A stretch of DNA of 64,000 nt from Sporomusa ovata DSM 2662 (GCF_000445445.1 NZ_ASXP01000001.1:852501-916500); one strand, 5' to 3'. Positions 43,254 through 52,574 are shown, numbered from the stretch's first letter. Numbers and translations are program-made. The notes: generated from the sequence alone by a model not told the origin.

Positions 43254-43880
43254 ATGAATTTACTGATTATTATTTTGCTGTTTCTGTCACTTTTATTGAG
43301 CCGGGTCACCAGTCTTAAAACGGCTGTGAATATTTTACTGTTTCAATCCGCATTGGTGGCATTGGCCTGTGCATTTGTCGCTGCCGAAACGGGAGCAGTG
43401 CATACATATATTGCAGCAGCCCTTACACTTAGTATTAAGGCCGGGCTTATTCCTTACGCTCTTTTCCGTATTGTAAGAATGCTGCGCCGCGAGCGGGAAG
43501 TTAATCCAATTATAAGTCCTAACCATTCGGTTATGGCTGCCGGTATTATGATCGTTCTGTCCTATGGACTGATTGACCGGGCATTGCCGGGAATTGTCAG
43601 CCGGGATGCGTTGGCGGCAGCGGTAGCCATGATGTTAATCGGTCTGACAATGATCATGGTCCGGCGACAGGCAGTACTTCAAATCGTTGGTTTGATCACC
43701 ATGGAAAACGGCATATATTTAGTAGGACTTTCGGTAACCAAAGGATTGCCGCTGATTATTGAACTGGGTGTATTTTTGGATGTGTTAGTGGCAGTAGTGG
43801 TGCTGGTTATCCTGACTTATCGGCTCAAACGCTCCTTTATGTCTACAGATACCAGTATGCTAAAAAAATTAAAGGGATGA
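43254..43880 (+). CDS. hyfE: Group 4 hydrogenase membrane subunit HyfE (NuoK-like)
   Basis: 208 residues, about six helices. LSIKAGLIPYALFRIVRMLRRE near 62-83 and VGLITMENGIYLVGLS near 148-163, with the membrane glutamate, match HyfE, which carries a NuoK-like part. AAGGGGGTG precedes the ATG. HyfE is typical of hydrogenase-4 rather than hydrogenase-3. Confidence 0.92.
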   Translation: MNLLIIILLFLSLLLSRVTSLKTAVNILLFQSALVALACAFVAAETGAVHTYIAAALTLSIKAGLIPYALFRIVRMLRREREVNPIISPNHSVMAAGIMIVLSYGLIDRALPGIVSRDALAAAVAMMLIGLTMIMVRRQAVLQIVGLITMENGIYLVGLSVTKGLPLIIELGVFLDVLVAVVVLVILTYRLKRSFMSTDTSMLKKLKG

Positions 43881-43884
43881 TATT

Positions 43885-45363
43885 ATGGGGCATTTGATCG
43901 TGTTAGCGCTTGTTTTGCCGCTTATAACCGGTGCTGTTACTATGACCCAGTCAGGGCAAAAAGCGATCCGGTTTATTAACTTGGCAGGCAGCCTGGTACT
44001 CAGTTTCACGTTGCTACTGATTGTACAGGCTGTAGTGAACACGGGGAACATTCATGTCGGACAATTCTATATTGACTCATTGAGTGCGGTTGTGTTGTTG
44101 GTAGTCGCTGCTCTCACCTGTACGGCTACTTTGTTTTCCCTCTCTTATATGGAAAATGAATTCCGGGAGGGAAAGGTTTCCCTTAAAATGCTAAAACGCT
44201 ATTATGCGTTATTTAATTTATTTGTTTTTACGATGGTTTGCGTACCTGTAGTAGAAAACATGGGGTTGCTCTGGGTGGCTGTTGAGGCTACTACCCTTAG
44301 TTCGGCGCTGCTGGTTGCATTTTATTTTAACCGGGCAGCGTTGGAAGCGGCCTGGAAATATGTTATGGTGTGTACAGTTGGTATATGCCTGGCTTTATTA
44401 GGAACTATTCTCTTGTATTATGCGCAAGTGAATGCAGATCTCAGCGGTGCAGGCAGAGCACTAAGCTGGCTGGAAATCCAGGCGGTTAGTGATAAACTCG
44501 ATTCCGGCATGATTAAGTTAGCCTTTGTATTTATATTGATCGGCTATGGTACAAAAGCCGGCTTAGCGCCAATGCATACCTGGCTGCCTGATGCTCATAG
44601 CCAAGCGCCGTCGCCTGTTAGCGGGCTGTTATCAGGCGGACTCCTGAGTTGTGCTTTATATGGTATTATTCGTATGGTTGTTATTGTAAAAGGGGCTGTA
44701 GGGCCTGCTTTTCCTGAGCAGTTTTTGATTGGCTTTGGTTTATTATCCATTGTGATTGCTGTGCCATTTATTTTAGTACAGCAGGATCTTAAACGCTTGT
44801 TGGCCTATTCAAGCATTGAACATATGGGGCTAATTACTTTGGGATTGGGGTTGGGAACCCCGCTGGCCTTATATGGCGCACTCTTGCATATTATTAATCA
44901 TGCGATAACAAAGTCAACCTTATTTTATCTGGCTGGGGCTATTATTCAGCACTATGGGACAAAGAATATTATGCGTATTAAGGGGCTGGTAAGCGCTATG
45001 CCGGTAATGGGTGCCATGTTTGTTGCGGCCGTGCTGGCGATTGCGGGATTACCGCCATTTAGCATCTTTTATAGCAAACTGACCATTGTCTGGGCGGCAT
45101 TTCAATCAGGAAATGCCTGGTTGGGGGCGATTATATTGCTGTTGATGGCCGCTATTTTTGCCGGGATGATTTACTATACTTTGAAAATTGGTTTTGGTCC
45201 CATACCAGGCAAAGTAACCGGCGACTACCGGCTGGGCAAATCAGCTATGGCAGCGGTGGCGGTTTCTATGGTGCTAATGATTGTTAGTGGAATATATCTG
45301 CCTCCCTGGCTTGATATGCTTATTAAGCAGGCGGCAGCTATTATACTAGGAGGGAGATTATGA
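43885..45363 (+). CDS. hyfF: Group 4 hydrogenase proton-pump subunit HyfF (NuoL/M/N-like)
   Basis: 492 residues with about 14 helices. AVEATTLSSALLVAFYF near 133-149, GYGTKAGLAPMHTWLPDAHSQAPSPVSG near 214-241 and NHAITKSTLFYLAGA near 335-349 are the transporter motifs. It is the second antiporter-like module beside HyfB; a HyfD homologue is absent. Its TGA overlaps the hyfG ATG. Confidence 0.93.
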   Translation: MGHLIVLALVLPLITGAVTMTQSGQKAIRFINLAGSLVLSFTLLLIVQAVVNTGNIHVGQFYIDSLSAVVLLVVAALTCTATLFSLSYMENEFREGKVSLKMLKRYYALFNLFVFTMVCVPVVENMGLLWVAVEATTLSSALLVAFYFNRAALEAAWKYVMVCTVGICLALLGTILLYYAQVNADLSGAGRALSWLEIQAVSDKLDSGMIKLAFVFILIGYGTKAGLAPMHTWLPDAHSQAPSPVSGLLSGGLLSCALYGIIRMVVIVKGAVGPAFPEQFLIGFGLLSIVIAVPFILVQQDLKRLLAYSSIEHMGLITLGLGLGTPLALYGALLHIINHAITKSTLFYLAGAIIQHYGTKNIMRIKGLVSAMPVMGAMFVAAVLAIAGLPPFSIFYSKLTIVWAAFQSGNAWLGAIILLLMAAIFAGMIYYTLKIGFGPIPGKVTGDYRLGKSAMAAVAVSMVLMIVSGIYLPPWLDMLIKQAAAIILGGRL

Positions 45364-46871
45364 TCGAGACATTACAGGTTATACCGGCAGCAACCCTCAG
45401 GGCCGCGGCCACTGTGCTGCGTCATGGTGGACGCTATCAGTTGACAGCGATGTTTGCAAATGATGAACGGGTGATAAATGGTAATTTTGCTATTTATGCC
45501 ATATTTTTTAGCAAGGAAGATGCGGCTTATAAAACAATCAAGGCCATTATAAATCAGGATGAACCGCTGGAATTTCCCTCACTTACACCGCTTATGGCAG
45601 CTGCTGCCTGGTATGAACGGGAAATTCATGACTTGTTTGGCTTAACACCGGTGGGACACCCGGATTTACGACCGTTGGTATTGCATGAAAACTGGCCGCA
45701 GGGACGATATCCGCTTAGAAAGGATTTTGATCCTGCCAGCCTGGAGTCGGGAGAAAGAACCCAATATCCAGTGCCGCCTGTTCAGGGGGAAGGGGTATTT
45801 GAAGTACCTGTTGGACCCATTCATGCCGGTATCATTGAACCAGGACATTTCCGGTTTAGCCAGGCTGGTGAAAATATCATCAGTCTTGAAGCCAAACTGT
45901 TTTTTACCCATCGTGGTATTGAAAAATCAGTGGAAGGTCTCTCCTTTAGCAAAGCCTTATTGCAGACAGAACGTATTTGTGGTGTTTGTTCAGTGGCCAA
46001 TACTCTTTCTTATGTTCAGGCAGTGGAACGTCTTGCCGGTACTGAGGTTCCGGCAAGGGCTGAGTATGTAAGGGTATTGGCTGCTGAGTTGGAGCGATTA
46101 TATAATCATGTTGGTGATATTGGTAATATGTGTGCTGGCTTAGGCTTTGCTCCCGGTACCAGCAATGGGTCTCGTCTTAAAGAGCAGTTAATGCGGCTGA
46201 ATGAGCGATTGACAGGAAATCGCTTCTTGCGTGGTTGGATTACCCTGGGTGGGGTTACAATGGATATAACGCGAGAGCTGGTGCAGGATATTTCGCGGCT
46301 GCTTACCGGGATTATGAGCGAGCTTGGTGAGTTAATCGGTCTGCTGCGTGATAATGATGCATTTTTAGACCGGGTTAACACGACAGGTATTTTGCCTGAG
46401 CAGGCGGTACTTGATCTGGGGGTTGTCGGCGTCGCGGCCAGAGCGTCAGGCGTTGACGTTGATGTGCGGCGGGATTTCCCTTATGCTGCTTACAGTCGTC
46501 TTACTTTTGACGTACCGGTATATACTAAAGGCGATGTGGCTGCCCGCCTGTGGGTGAGAGCTGATGAAGCAGTCGAGTCCATCAAATTGATCGGTCAGCT
46601 GCTTGCAGGGTTACCAAGTGGCAAGCTTACAAGTAAGTTGGGTTCAGTTGAGCCATACCAGACAGCCTTTAGTGTGACAGAATCGCCGCGTGGCTCTAAT
46701 TTGCACTGGCTCATGGCTGGCGAGAATAACACAATTTACCGTTATTTTGTCCGTTCGGCCTCATACCCGAATTGGCCGGCACTTACAGTTGCTGTTCCGG
46801 GAAATATTATTCCGGATTTTCCCTTGATTAATAAAAGTTTTGAATTATGTTATGCGTGTCTTGATCGGTAA
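45360..46871 (+). CDS. hyfG: Group 4 [NiFe] hydrogenase large subunit HyfG (NuoC-NuoD fusion)
   Basis: 503 residues: NuoC-like part (about 1-135; WYEREIHDLFGLTPVGHPDLR) fused to the NuoD-like catalytic part. Both nickel-binding pairs are present: Cys207/Cys210 in ERICGVC and Cys497/Cys500 in ELCYACLDR. The second motif differs from the usual DPCxxC by having EL before the cysteine. The protein ends at the Arg after the motif, where precursor forms such as E. coli HycE are cut, so no C-terminal extension is there to remove. It catalyses H2 formation or oxidation. Confidence 0.92.
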   Translation: MIETLQVIPAATLRAAATVLRHGGRYQLTAMFANDERVINGNFAIYAIFFSKEDAAYKTIKAIINQDEPLEFPSLTPLMAAAAWYEREIHDLFGLTPVGHPDLRPLVLHENWPQGRYPLRKDFDPASLESGERTQYPVPPVQGEGVFEVPVGPIHAGIIEPGHFRFSQAGENIISLEAKLFFTHRGIEKSVEGLSFSKALLQTERICGVCSVANTLSYVQAVERLAGTEVPARAEYVRVLAAELERLYNHVGDIGNMCAGLGFAPGTSNGSRLKEQLMRLNERLTGNRFLRGWITLGGVTMDITRELVQDISRLLTGIMSELGELIGLLRDNDAFLDRVNTTGILPEQAVLDLGVVGVAARASGVDVDVRRDFPYAAYSRLTFDVPVYTKGDVAARLWVRADEAVESIKLIGQLLAGLPSGKLTSKLGSVEPYQTAFSVTESPRGSNLHWLMAGENNTIYRYFVRSASYPNWPALTVAVPGNIIPDFPLINKSFELCYACLDR

Positions 46872-46883
46872 AGGGGGAATAGT

Positions 46884-47603
46884 ATGCTTAACCTTCTAAG
46901 AAAAATTATCAAAACAGGTTGTGTTACTGAGCCTTATGACGGCGGTAGTGTGCCGCCCCGTTTTCGGGGCGAAGTGTCCTGGGCGGAAAGTCAATGTCAG
47001 GATTGCCATCGCTGCCTCGGTGCCTGCCCTACAGGCGCTATTGGATTTAGCAATGGGAAATTGATAATTGATCACTTTGCCTGCATATTTTGTGGACAGT
47101 GTGTTGCTGCCTGTGAACATAATGCAATCGCTCATACGGGAGAATACCGGATGGCAGAGATGAAGAATCAGTTATCTGGTAAAATCAGGTCAGTGCTTAA
47201 GCGTTCACTGCATATCAGACATGTTGATGCCGGCTCTTGTAATGCCTGTGATTGGGAAATGACGGCGCTGAATAATCCTATTTACGATTTACAGCAGTAT
47301 GGTATTGATTTTGTACCGTCGCCGCGGCATGCGGACATGTTGATGATTACTGGCGTAGTGACCCGCAATCTTTTGCAAGCCCTTACTATGACCTATGAGG
47401 CGACACCTTTTCCTAAACTAGTGATGGCGGTAGGTGCCTGCGCCGCTAGCGGTAAGGTTTTTGGCAACAGCTACGCAATTTGTGGTGCTGCTGATACAAT
47501 CGTACCTGTTGATATCTATGTGCCAGGTTGTCCGCCGCGTCCGGCGGCGCTTATCTACGGGCTGCTATTGGCACTTGACCGGCTGAAGGAGGCCCGCAGG
47601 TAA
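46884..47603 (+). CDS. hyfI: Fused ferredoxin and hydrogenase small subunit (HyfH-HyfI-like)
   Basis: 239 residues. The N-terminal part (about 30-85) holds two [4Fe-4S] motifs, CQDCHRCLGACP and CIFCGQCVAAC. The C-terminal part (about 100-239) is NuoB-like with CNAC, GACAASG and PGCPPRP cysteines for the proximal cluster. In E. coli these are separate proteins (HyfH and HyfI). The fusion brings electrons from ferredoxin straight to the catalytic subunit. The TAA shares bases with the sdaAB ATG. Confidence 0.92.
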   Translation: MLNLLRKIIKTGCVTEPYDGGSVPPRFRGEVSWAESQCQDCHRCLGACPTGAIGFSNGKLIIDHFACIFCGQCVAACEHNAIAHTGEYRMAEMKNQLSGKIRSVLKRSLHIRHVDAGSCNACDWEMTALNNPIYDLQQYGIDFVPSPRHADMLMITGVVTRNLLQALTMTYEATPFPKLVMAVGACAASGKVFGNSYAICGAADTIVPVDIYVPGCPPRPAALIYGLLLALDRLKEARR

Positions 47604-48268
47604 TGAATATTTTTGACATTATTGGTCCGGTTATGGTTGGCCCGTCCAGTTCTCATACTGCCGGAGCGGTACGGTTAGGGAATGCTGCCCGCGCAATCTT
47701 AGGAGAACCAGTGGCTGAAGCCGGCATCGGGCTGCATGGTTCCTTTGCCCAAACCGGCCAGGGGCATGGTACTGATCTGGCGCTGGTAGCAGGTCTAATG
47801 GGCTGGCCTACTGATGATTTGCGGATTCCACAAGCCTTTGATTATGCCAAAGAAACCGGCTTGAACTATGTTTTTAAGAGTATTAATGCTGGCGATGCGG
47901 CTCATCCCAATTTTGTTAAATTTCAACTGGTAGGGAAAATGGGAAATGAGAGTCAGGTGGCCGGCGCTTCTGTCGGTGGCGGCCGGGTGGTTATCAGCGA
48001 GGTGGATGGCTTTTCAATTGAATTTACCGGAGATTTTCCAACTATTCTGACCCTGCATGAAGACCGTCCGGGTGCGGTAGCTGAGGTTACTGGCATTTTA
48101 TCTAAGCGTGGTGTGAATATTGCTCAAATGCGTGTCTTCCGCAGAAACAAAGGTGGGTTGGCCAGCATGGTGCTTGAAACCGACCAGCCGGTGGATGATG
48201 CTGATATTGCTGCGGTGACAGGGTTGCCGCTGATTCGATCAGTACGGCGTATTAATGCAATAAGCTGA
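47603..48268 (+). CDS. sdaAB: L-serine dehydratase, iron-sulphur-dependent, beta subunit
   Basis: 221 residues: the serine dehydratase beta domain (IIGPVMVGPSSSHTAGAVRLG at 6-26) and a C-terminal ACT domain (about 147-218) that could bind serine. With the alpha subunit it deaminates L-serine to pyruvate and ammonia. The start codon overlaps the stop of the hydrogenase small subunit (TAATG), so it is part of the hyf operon. Confidence 0.96.
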   Translation: MNIFDIIGPVMVGPSSSHTAGAVRLGNAARAILGEPVAEAGIGLHGSFAQTGQGHGTDLALVAGLMGWPTDDLRIPQAFDYAKETGLNYVFKSINAGDAAHPNFVKFQLVGKMGNESQVAGASVGGGRVVISEVDGFSIEFTGDFPTILTLHEDRPGAVAEVTGILSKRGVNIAQMRVFRRNKGGLASMVLETDQPVDDADIAAVTGLPLIRSVRRINAIS

Positions 48269-48283
48269 TAGGAGTGAAAGTGC

Positions 48284-49171
48284 ATGGTGTTAGCCAAAGT
48301 ATCACTTGAGGAATGGATTGGGGCAGCTACAGCGCAAGCGGTTTCTTTTGCGGATTTTTGTGTGGAGTATCAAAGTAAAGAGTTGGAATTAACAGTCACA
48401 GAAGTACTGGCACAGATGGAAGGCCTGCTTTCGGTGATGGAAGAGTCTATTGCCGCCGGACTTAAAGGCCCACGTTCTAAAGGTGGTCTGGTAGGTGGTG
48501 ACGCCCAAAAGCTACACCGATATCTGGCAGATAAACAACAAAGCCTGCTGGGAAGTTTTACCGGTAAAGCCGTAGCTTATTCGATGGCAGTCGGTGAAGC
48601 CAACGCTGCTATGGGACGGATTGTAGCTGCACCCACGGCTGGTTCAAGTGGCGTATTGCCGGGCATTTTGTTGGCCCTTAAAGAGGAGTATAACGTCAAG
48701 TCGCTTGATTTAGCTAAAGGTCTGGTAGTAGCCGGAGCCGTTGGCATGGTTATTGCTTCGCGAGCTTCTCTTGCCGGTGCGACTGGCGGTTGTCAGGCAG
48801 AATGCGGTTCGGCAGGGGCTATGGCCGCTGCTGCGATGGTATCATTATTAGGCGGGACACCGGTGCAGGTTGGGAACGCTGTGGCCATAACTATTAAAAA
48901 TATGCTAGGCCTGGTGTGCGACCCAGTAGCGGGATTAGTAGAAGTACCTTGTGTTAAACGCAATGCCGGGGCTGTATCCCAAGCTATTGTTGCTGCCGAA
49001 ATGGCACTCGCCGGGATTGAAAGCGTCATCCCGGTTGATGAAGTTATTGATGCCATGGATTCGGTTGGTCAGTCAATGCATTGTTCCCTCAAAGAAACAG
49101 CGCAGGGTGGTTTGGCGATAACACCTACCGCCCTGGCGTTGACGGAAAAAATTTTTGGGAACAAAAAATAA
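48284..49171 (+). CDS. sdaAA: L-serine dehydratase, iron-sulphur-dependent, alpha subunit
   Basis: 295 residues. The [4Fe-4S] cysteines lie in GGCQAECGSAG near 170, LVCDPVAG near 212 and VPCVKRNAG near 223. SKGGLVGGDAQK near 66 is part of the substrate site. GGAGTGAAAG lies just before the ATG. The cluster is oxygen-sensitive, in keeping with an anaerobe. Confidence 0.96.
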   Translation: MVLAKVSLEEWIGAATAQAVSFADFCVEYQSKELELTVTEVLAQMEGLLSVMEESIAAGLKGPRSKGGLVGGDAQKLHRYLADKQQSLLGSFTGKAVAYSMAVGEANAAMGRIVAAPTAGSSGVLPGILLALKEEYNVKSLDLAKGLVVAGAVGMVIASRASLAGATGGCQAECGSAGAMAAAAMVSLLGGTPVQVGNAVAITIKNMLGLVCDPVAGLVEVPCVKRNAGAVSQAIVAAEMALAGIESVIPVDEVIDAMDSVGQSMHCSLKETAQGGLAITPTALALTEKIFGNKK

Positions 49172-49232
49172 ACAGGTTTTTACAAGTAAATGTAGAAAGA
49201 CCAAAGAGAATATATTTTTGGAGGGCTGCAGC

Positions 49233-49613
49233 ATGAAAACAGTGGTTGCTTCTGATCGTGCCCCGCAGGCCATTGGTCCCTATTCCCAGGCTATTAAGGC
49301 CAATGGTTTTTTATTTGTGTCAGGGCAAATTCCCATGGACCCCATTACCGGACAAATTGTCTCTGGTGGCGTAGAGGTTCAAACGTGTCAAGTACTTACT
49401 AATCTTCAGGCAATTTTAGAAAAAGAGGGTCTTAGTTTTACTAACGTCGTTAAGACAACAGTATTCTTGAAAGACATGGATGACTTTACGGTAATGAATA
49501 AAATCTACAGTCAATACTTTACTGATGAGCCGCCCGCCCGTGCTTGTGTTCAAGTCGCAAAGCTGCCGCGCGATGTTAGTGTGGAAATTGAAGTGATCGC
49601 TGTGTATTCCTAA
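49233..49613 (+). CDS. ridA: RidA family enamine/imine deaminase
   Basis: 126 residues. RAPQAIGPYSQAI near 9-21, FVSGQIPMDP near 29-38 and the arginine in PPARACVQVAKLP near 102-114 mark the active site. RidA hydrolyses 2-aminoacrylate, a reactive intermediate of serine and threonine dehydratases, which explains the place after sdaAA. TTGGAGGG is upstream of ATG 49233. A terminator follows at once. Confidence 0.96.
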   Translation: MKTVVASDRAPQAIGPYSQAIKANGFLFVSGQIPMDPITGQIVSGGVEVQTCQVLTNLQAILEKEGLSFTNVVKTTVFLKDMDDFTVMNKIYSQYFTDEPPARACVQVAKLPRDVSVEIEVIAVYS

Positions 49614-49617
49614 ATAA

Positions 49618-49655
49618 GAAAGCCGAAACCTTTGAACAGGTTTCGGCTTTCTTAC
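49618..49655. terminator. Bidirectional terminator between ridA and lgt
   Basis: GAAAGCCGAAACCT (49618-49631) pairs perfectly over 14 bp with AGGTTTCGGCTTTC (49638-49651). T-rich or A-rich tracts suit both convergent genes. Confidence 0.9.
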
Positions 49656-49657
49656 TA

Positions 49658-50455
49658 CTACTTACTTTTTTTATCTGGCAGTCCGATGCGCTCCGCATGA
49701 TAACCTTGCCAGATAAACAGGATAAGCCCGATGAGTATAATTGCCAGGCTGGTAAGTTGGGCTGATTTTAGGCCAAACATAAGTGTACCGTAGTCTCCCC
49801 GGAGAAATTCCAGAAAAAAGCGAGCTGTGGAATACAAAATGGCATAAAGGATGAAAACCTGTCCTTTGGCATGATTGGTTGTTCTAAAGATCAATAACAA
49901 TGCAAAGATAATGATATCAATCTGCCCTTCCCAAATTTCTGCCGGCCACAGGGGTTTATTGCCGTACACCTGGTGAGCTAAAGTGGTTGAAGGATAGATT
50001 ATGCCAAAATTACCGCCTGTGGGGTGTCCGAAGGCATCGCCATTCATTAAATTGGCCATTCGGCCAATTGCTTGTCCGAGGATAATTGCTGGGGCAGCCA
50101 CAATATCAGCAAATGCCCAGGTATCAATTTTGTGGATTCTGGTATAGATTATGCCGGCAATAGCGCCTAGTAAAACACCGCCTTGAATGGCCATACCGCC
50201 CTGCCAGACAAAAGGAATTTCCAGTAGGTGGTGCTGATAATACTCCCAGTCAAAAAAGAAAACATCCCATAGCCGGGCGCCGACAATACCGGCTAACCCA
50301 CAGTAAATTCCGATGTCTGGTACATGTTGATGCCAGCGTCCATCCTGTTTGGCAAGAAAATAAGCGGTGCCGGTAGCTAGAATAATACTTAGACTCAAAA
50401 TTAATCCATAAGCACGGATAGGAAAATCGCCAATAAAAAAGAGGTACTGATGCAT
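49658..50455 (-). CDS. lgt: Prolipoprotein diacylglyceryl transferase
   Basis: 265 residues, seven membrane helices. The signature GQAIGRMANLMNGDAFGHPT near 127-146 contains the catalytic arginine and asparagines. It transfers diacylglycerol to the lipobox cysteine of preprolipoproteins in the cytoplasmic membrane. It is divergent from tlpA. Confidence 0.95.
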   Translation of the reverse strand: MHQYLFFIGDFPIRAYGLILSLSIILATGTAYFLAKQDGRWHQHVPDIGIYCGLAGIVGARLWDVFFFDWEYYQHHLLEIPFVWQGGMAIQGGVLLGAIAGIIYTRIHKIDTWAFADIVAAPAIILGQAIGRMANLMNGDAFGHPTGGNFGIIYPSTTLAHQVYGNKPLWPAEIWEGQIDIIIFALLLIFRTTNHAKGQVFILYAILYSTARFFLEFLRGDYGTLMFGLKSAQLTSLAIILIGLILFIWQGYHAERIGLPDKKSK

Positions 50456-50532
50456 AGGCTGTTGAAACCTCCATTAGTAATTATATTCGTAAGCTGTAAA
50501 ACATATATTTTTCATAAAGGAGCGGGGATAGT

Positions 50533-51066
50533 ATGCCAAGAAAATTTATCGCATTAGCGATAGCCATGATTGCGCTGACTGTTGCTATAGGCTTTATGGC
50601 CATGCAGCCGGAGAACTTTTTGGGGCCTGATACCAGTAAGCCGGCAGTAGATACAGGTGTAACTGTTGGAAAACGGTTACCGGAATTTGCCCTTGCCAAT
50701 CTAAATGGTGAGGAAACCAAGGTTACCTTGGATAAACAACTTATTGTGCTCAATTTCTGGGCAACATGGTGTCCACCCTGCCGCCAGGAGATGCCTGAGC
50801 TTAACAAATTTGCCAGACAGTATAATGGCAAATTGATATTTTATGCCATCAATATTCAAGAGCCTGTTGATAAAGTAACTGAATTTATGGTGCAGAACCA
50901 GTACACCATGAACGTGCTTACTGATAAAGACGGTGAGGTGGCCAAGGCCTTTCATATTAACAGCATTCCGACAACCTTGGTAATTGATAAACAAGGAATT
51001 ATCAAATATCGAAAGTCAGGGCCGGTTACGGCGGCTGAACTGGAAGGAGTGCTGAATGGATTATAA
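50533..51066 (+). CDS. TlpA-like membrane-anchored thioredoxin
   Basis: 177 residues: N-terminal membrane anchor (about 5-22) and a periplasmic thioredoxin fold with active site WCPPC near 76-80 and cis-proline IPTT near 146. It reduces disulphides outside the membrane with electrons from CcdA, which is encoded next with an 11-bp overlap. Roles in cytochrome c maturation or spore cortex (compare ResA/StoA) are possible. Confidence 0.92.
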   Translation: MPRKFIALAIAMIALTVAIGFMAMQPENFLGPDTSKPAVDTGVTVGKRLPEFALANLNGEETKVTLDKQLIVLNFWATWCPPCRQEMPELNKFARQYNGKLIFYAINIQEPVDKVTEFMVQNQYTMNVLTDKDGEVAKAFHINSIPTTLVIDKQGIIKYRKSGPVTAAELEGVLNGL

Positions 51067-51760
51067 CCTCACTATCATAACAGTTTTTGGGGCAGGCGTA
51101 GTCTCGTTTTTGTCACCCTGTGTGCTGCCAATGCTGCCGACCTATACGGCTCTTTTAGCTGGTACTGGAAAACAGCTAAATTCAAGTACTAACCGCTGGA
51201 ATTTCATTGTGAATGCCCTTAGTTTTTTGTGCGGATTTACCTTGATATTTGTCGCTATGGGGGCTACTGCATCTTATATTGGCGAGCTTTTTATAAATTA
51301 TCAGGAGGTTATCCGTAAAGTAGGGGCGGCTTTCATGGTACTCATGGGTTTACAGGTGCTGGGGGTAGTAAAGCTTCCCGGTCTGGAACGCGAATATCGT
51401 CTCCCATTACAGGGAACATTTACTGGTCCCTGTGGGGCTTTTTTGCTGGGATTGGCATTTACTGCCGGCTGGACACCCTGCACAGGCCCGATCTTAGCTA
51501 CCGTACTCATGTATGCTGGTTCTACGGCCACTGTTCTTCAAGGAGCTTTTTTGCTGTTTATTTACGCTATGGGTTTTTGTTTGCCCTTTTTGGCCTTAGC
51601 CATTGTGATAAATCGCTATATGAACCAAATAAAAGGGCTATATAAGTGGTTGCCGCTTATTCAACAGATTGCAGGAGCTGTACTTGTTATGGCAGGTATG
51701 CTGATCTATTTTGATTTGATGCAGAAGGTGCTGGGACTATTTTCAGGCCTGTTTTATTAA
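51056..51760 (+). CDS. ccdA: CcdA-type thiol-disulphide transporter
   Basis: 234 residues, six membrane helices. The redox cysteines lie in SFLSPCVLPMLP near 18-29 and GWTPCTGPILA near 139-149. It carries reducing power from cytoplasmic thioredoxin to the TlpA-like protein, whose gene it overlaps. Confidence 0.94.
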   Translation: MDYNLTIITVFGAGVVSFLSPCVLPMLPTYTALLAGTGKQLNSSTNRWNFIVNALSFLCGFTLIFVAMGATASYIGELFINYQEVIRKVGAAFMVLMGLQVLGVVKLPGLEREYRLPLQGTFTGPCGAFLLGLAFTAGWTPCTGPILATVLMYAGSTATVLQGAFLLFIYAMGFCLPFLALAIVINRYMNQIKGLYKWLPLIQQIAGAVLVMAGMLIYFDLMQKVLGLFSGLFY

Positions 51761-51772
51761 AAGGGCTTAATG

Positions 51773-52468
51773 TTAGATAAGTGGTTTTACGGTAAAATCT
51801 AATGCATCGCAAGATACCAGATGGTAAGTGGTGCCATTAATCATGCCGGTAGCAGCAGCTTTTATGGATGATTCACTGTGCAAGTGACCATAAACACAGT
51901 GAATTACCTGATAATTGTTAATTAGACCGGCAAAGCCTGTTTCTGTTTGATGGTTATAGAACGGGGGAAAGTGGAGCATAAGAATGATTTGAGAAAAACC
52001 GGCAGCTTGGGCAGCGCTGAGCGAAGCTTCAACGCGCAAGAGCTCGCGGTCAAAAATTGCCTGATCCTTAGACTTAAATAGTGGGTCTTCCGGGCAGGTC
52101 CAGCCCCGGCTGCCGCAAATTGCCCACTCACCGGCAATGGCAAAATTGTTATTAAGAAATTCAAATTTGTCTTCAGTGGCTTTGGTCATCTTGCTTACCG
52201 TCTGCCACCAGTAGTCATGATTACCGCGAATCACGATCTTTCGGCCAGGCAGGTTGGCAATGGCATCTAAATCGACAAGCGCGTCCGAAAGTTTCATTGC
52301 CCAGGAAATATCGCCGGCAAGCAGGACAATATCTTCAGCAGCTACTTGTTTTCGCCAGCTTGCTTTGATTTTTTCCCAATGTCCTTCCCAGTGGCTGCCA
52401 AAAATGCTCATAGGTTTGACGGCTGGCTGGCCTGACAAGTGGGTGTCGGCTATGGCAAATATCTTCAT
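51773..52468 (-). CDS. Calcineurin-like metallophosphoesterase
   Basis: 231 residues. Metal-site motifs: ADTHL near 6-10, AGDISWA near 51-57, RGNHDYWW near 81-88, and CVYGHLHSES near 194-203. It is a YkuE-type cytoplasmic phosphoesterase without signal peptide; the substrate is unknown. ATG 52468 follows GAAGG at about 9 bases; an ATG at 52480 would overlap that site. Confidence 0.88.
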   Translation of the reverse strand: MKIFAIADTHLSGQPAVKPMSIFGSHWEGHWEKIKASWRKQVAAEDIVLLAGDISWAMKLSDALVDLDAIANLPGRKIVIRGNHDYWWQTVSKMTKATEDKFEFLNNNFAIAGEWAICGSRGWTCPEDPLFKSKDQAIFDRELLRVEASLSAAQAAGFSQIILMLHFPPFYNHQTETGFAGLINNYQVIHCVYGHLHSESSIKAAATGMINGTTYHLVSCDALDFTVKPLI

Positions 52469-52574
52469 AAAAGAAAGCATCCTTCGTATGTTTGTTTTTT
52501 AGCAAGGCTTACCCATATATTTTAGCGAATAGTTGAATGAATAGCAAATGGATAAGCCCTATCTGAACATGTTC

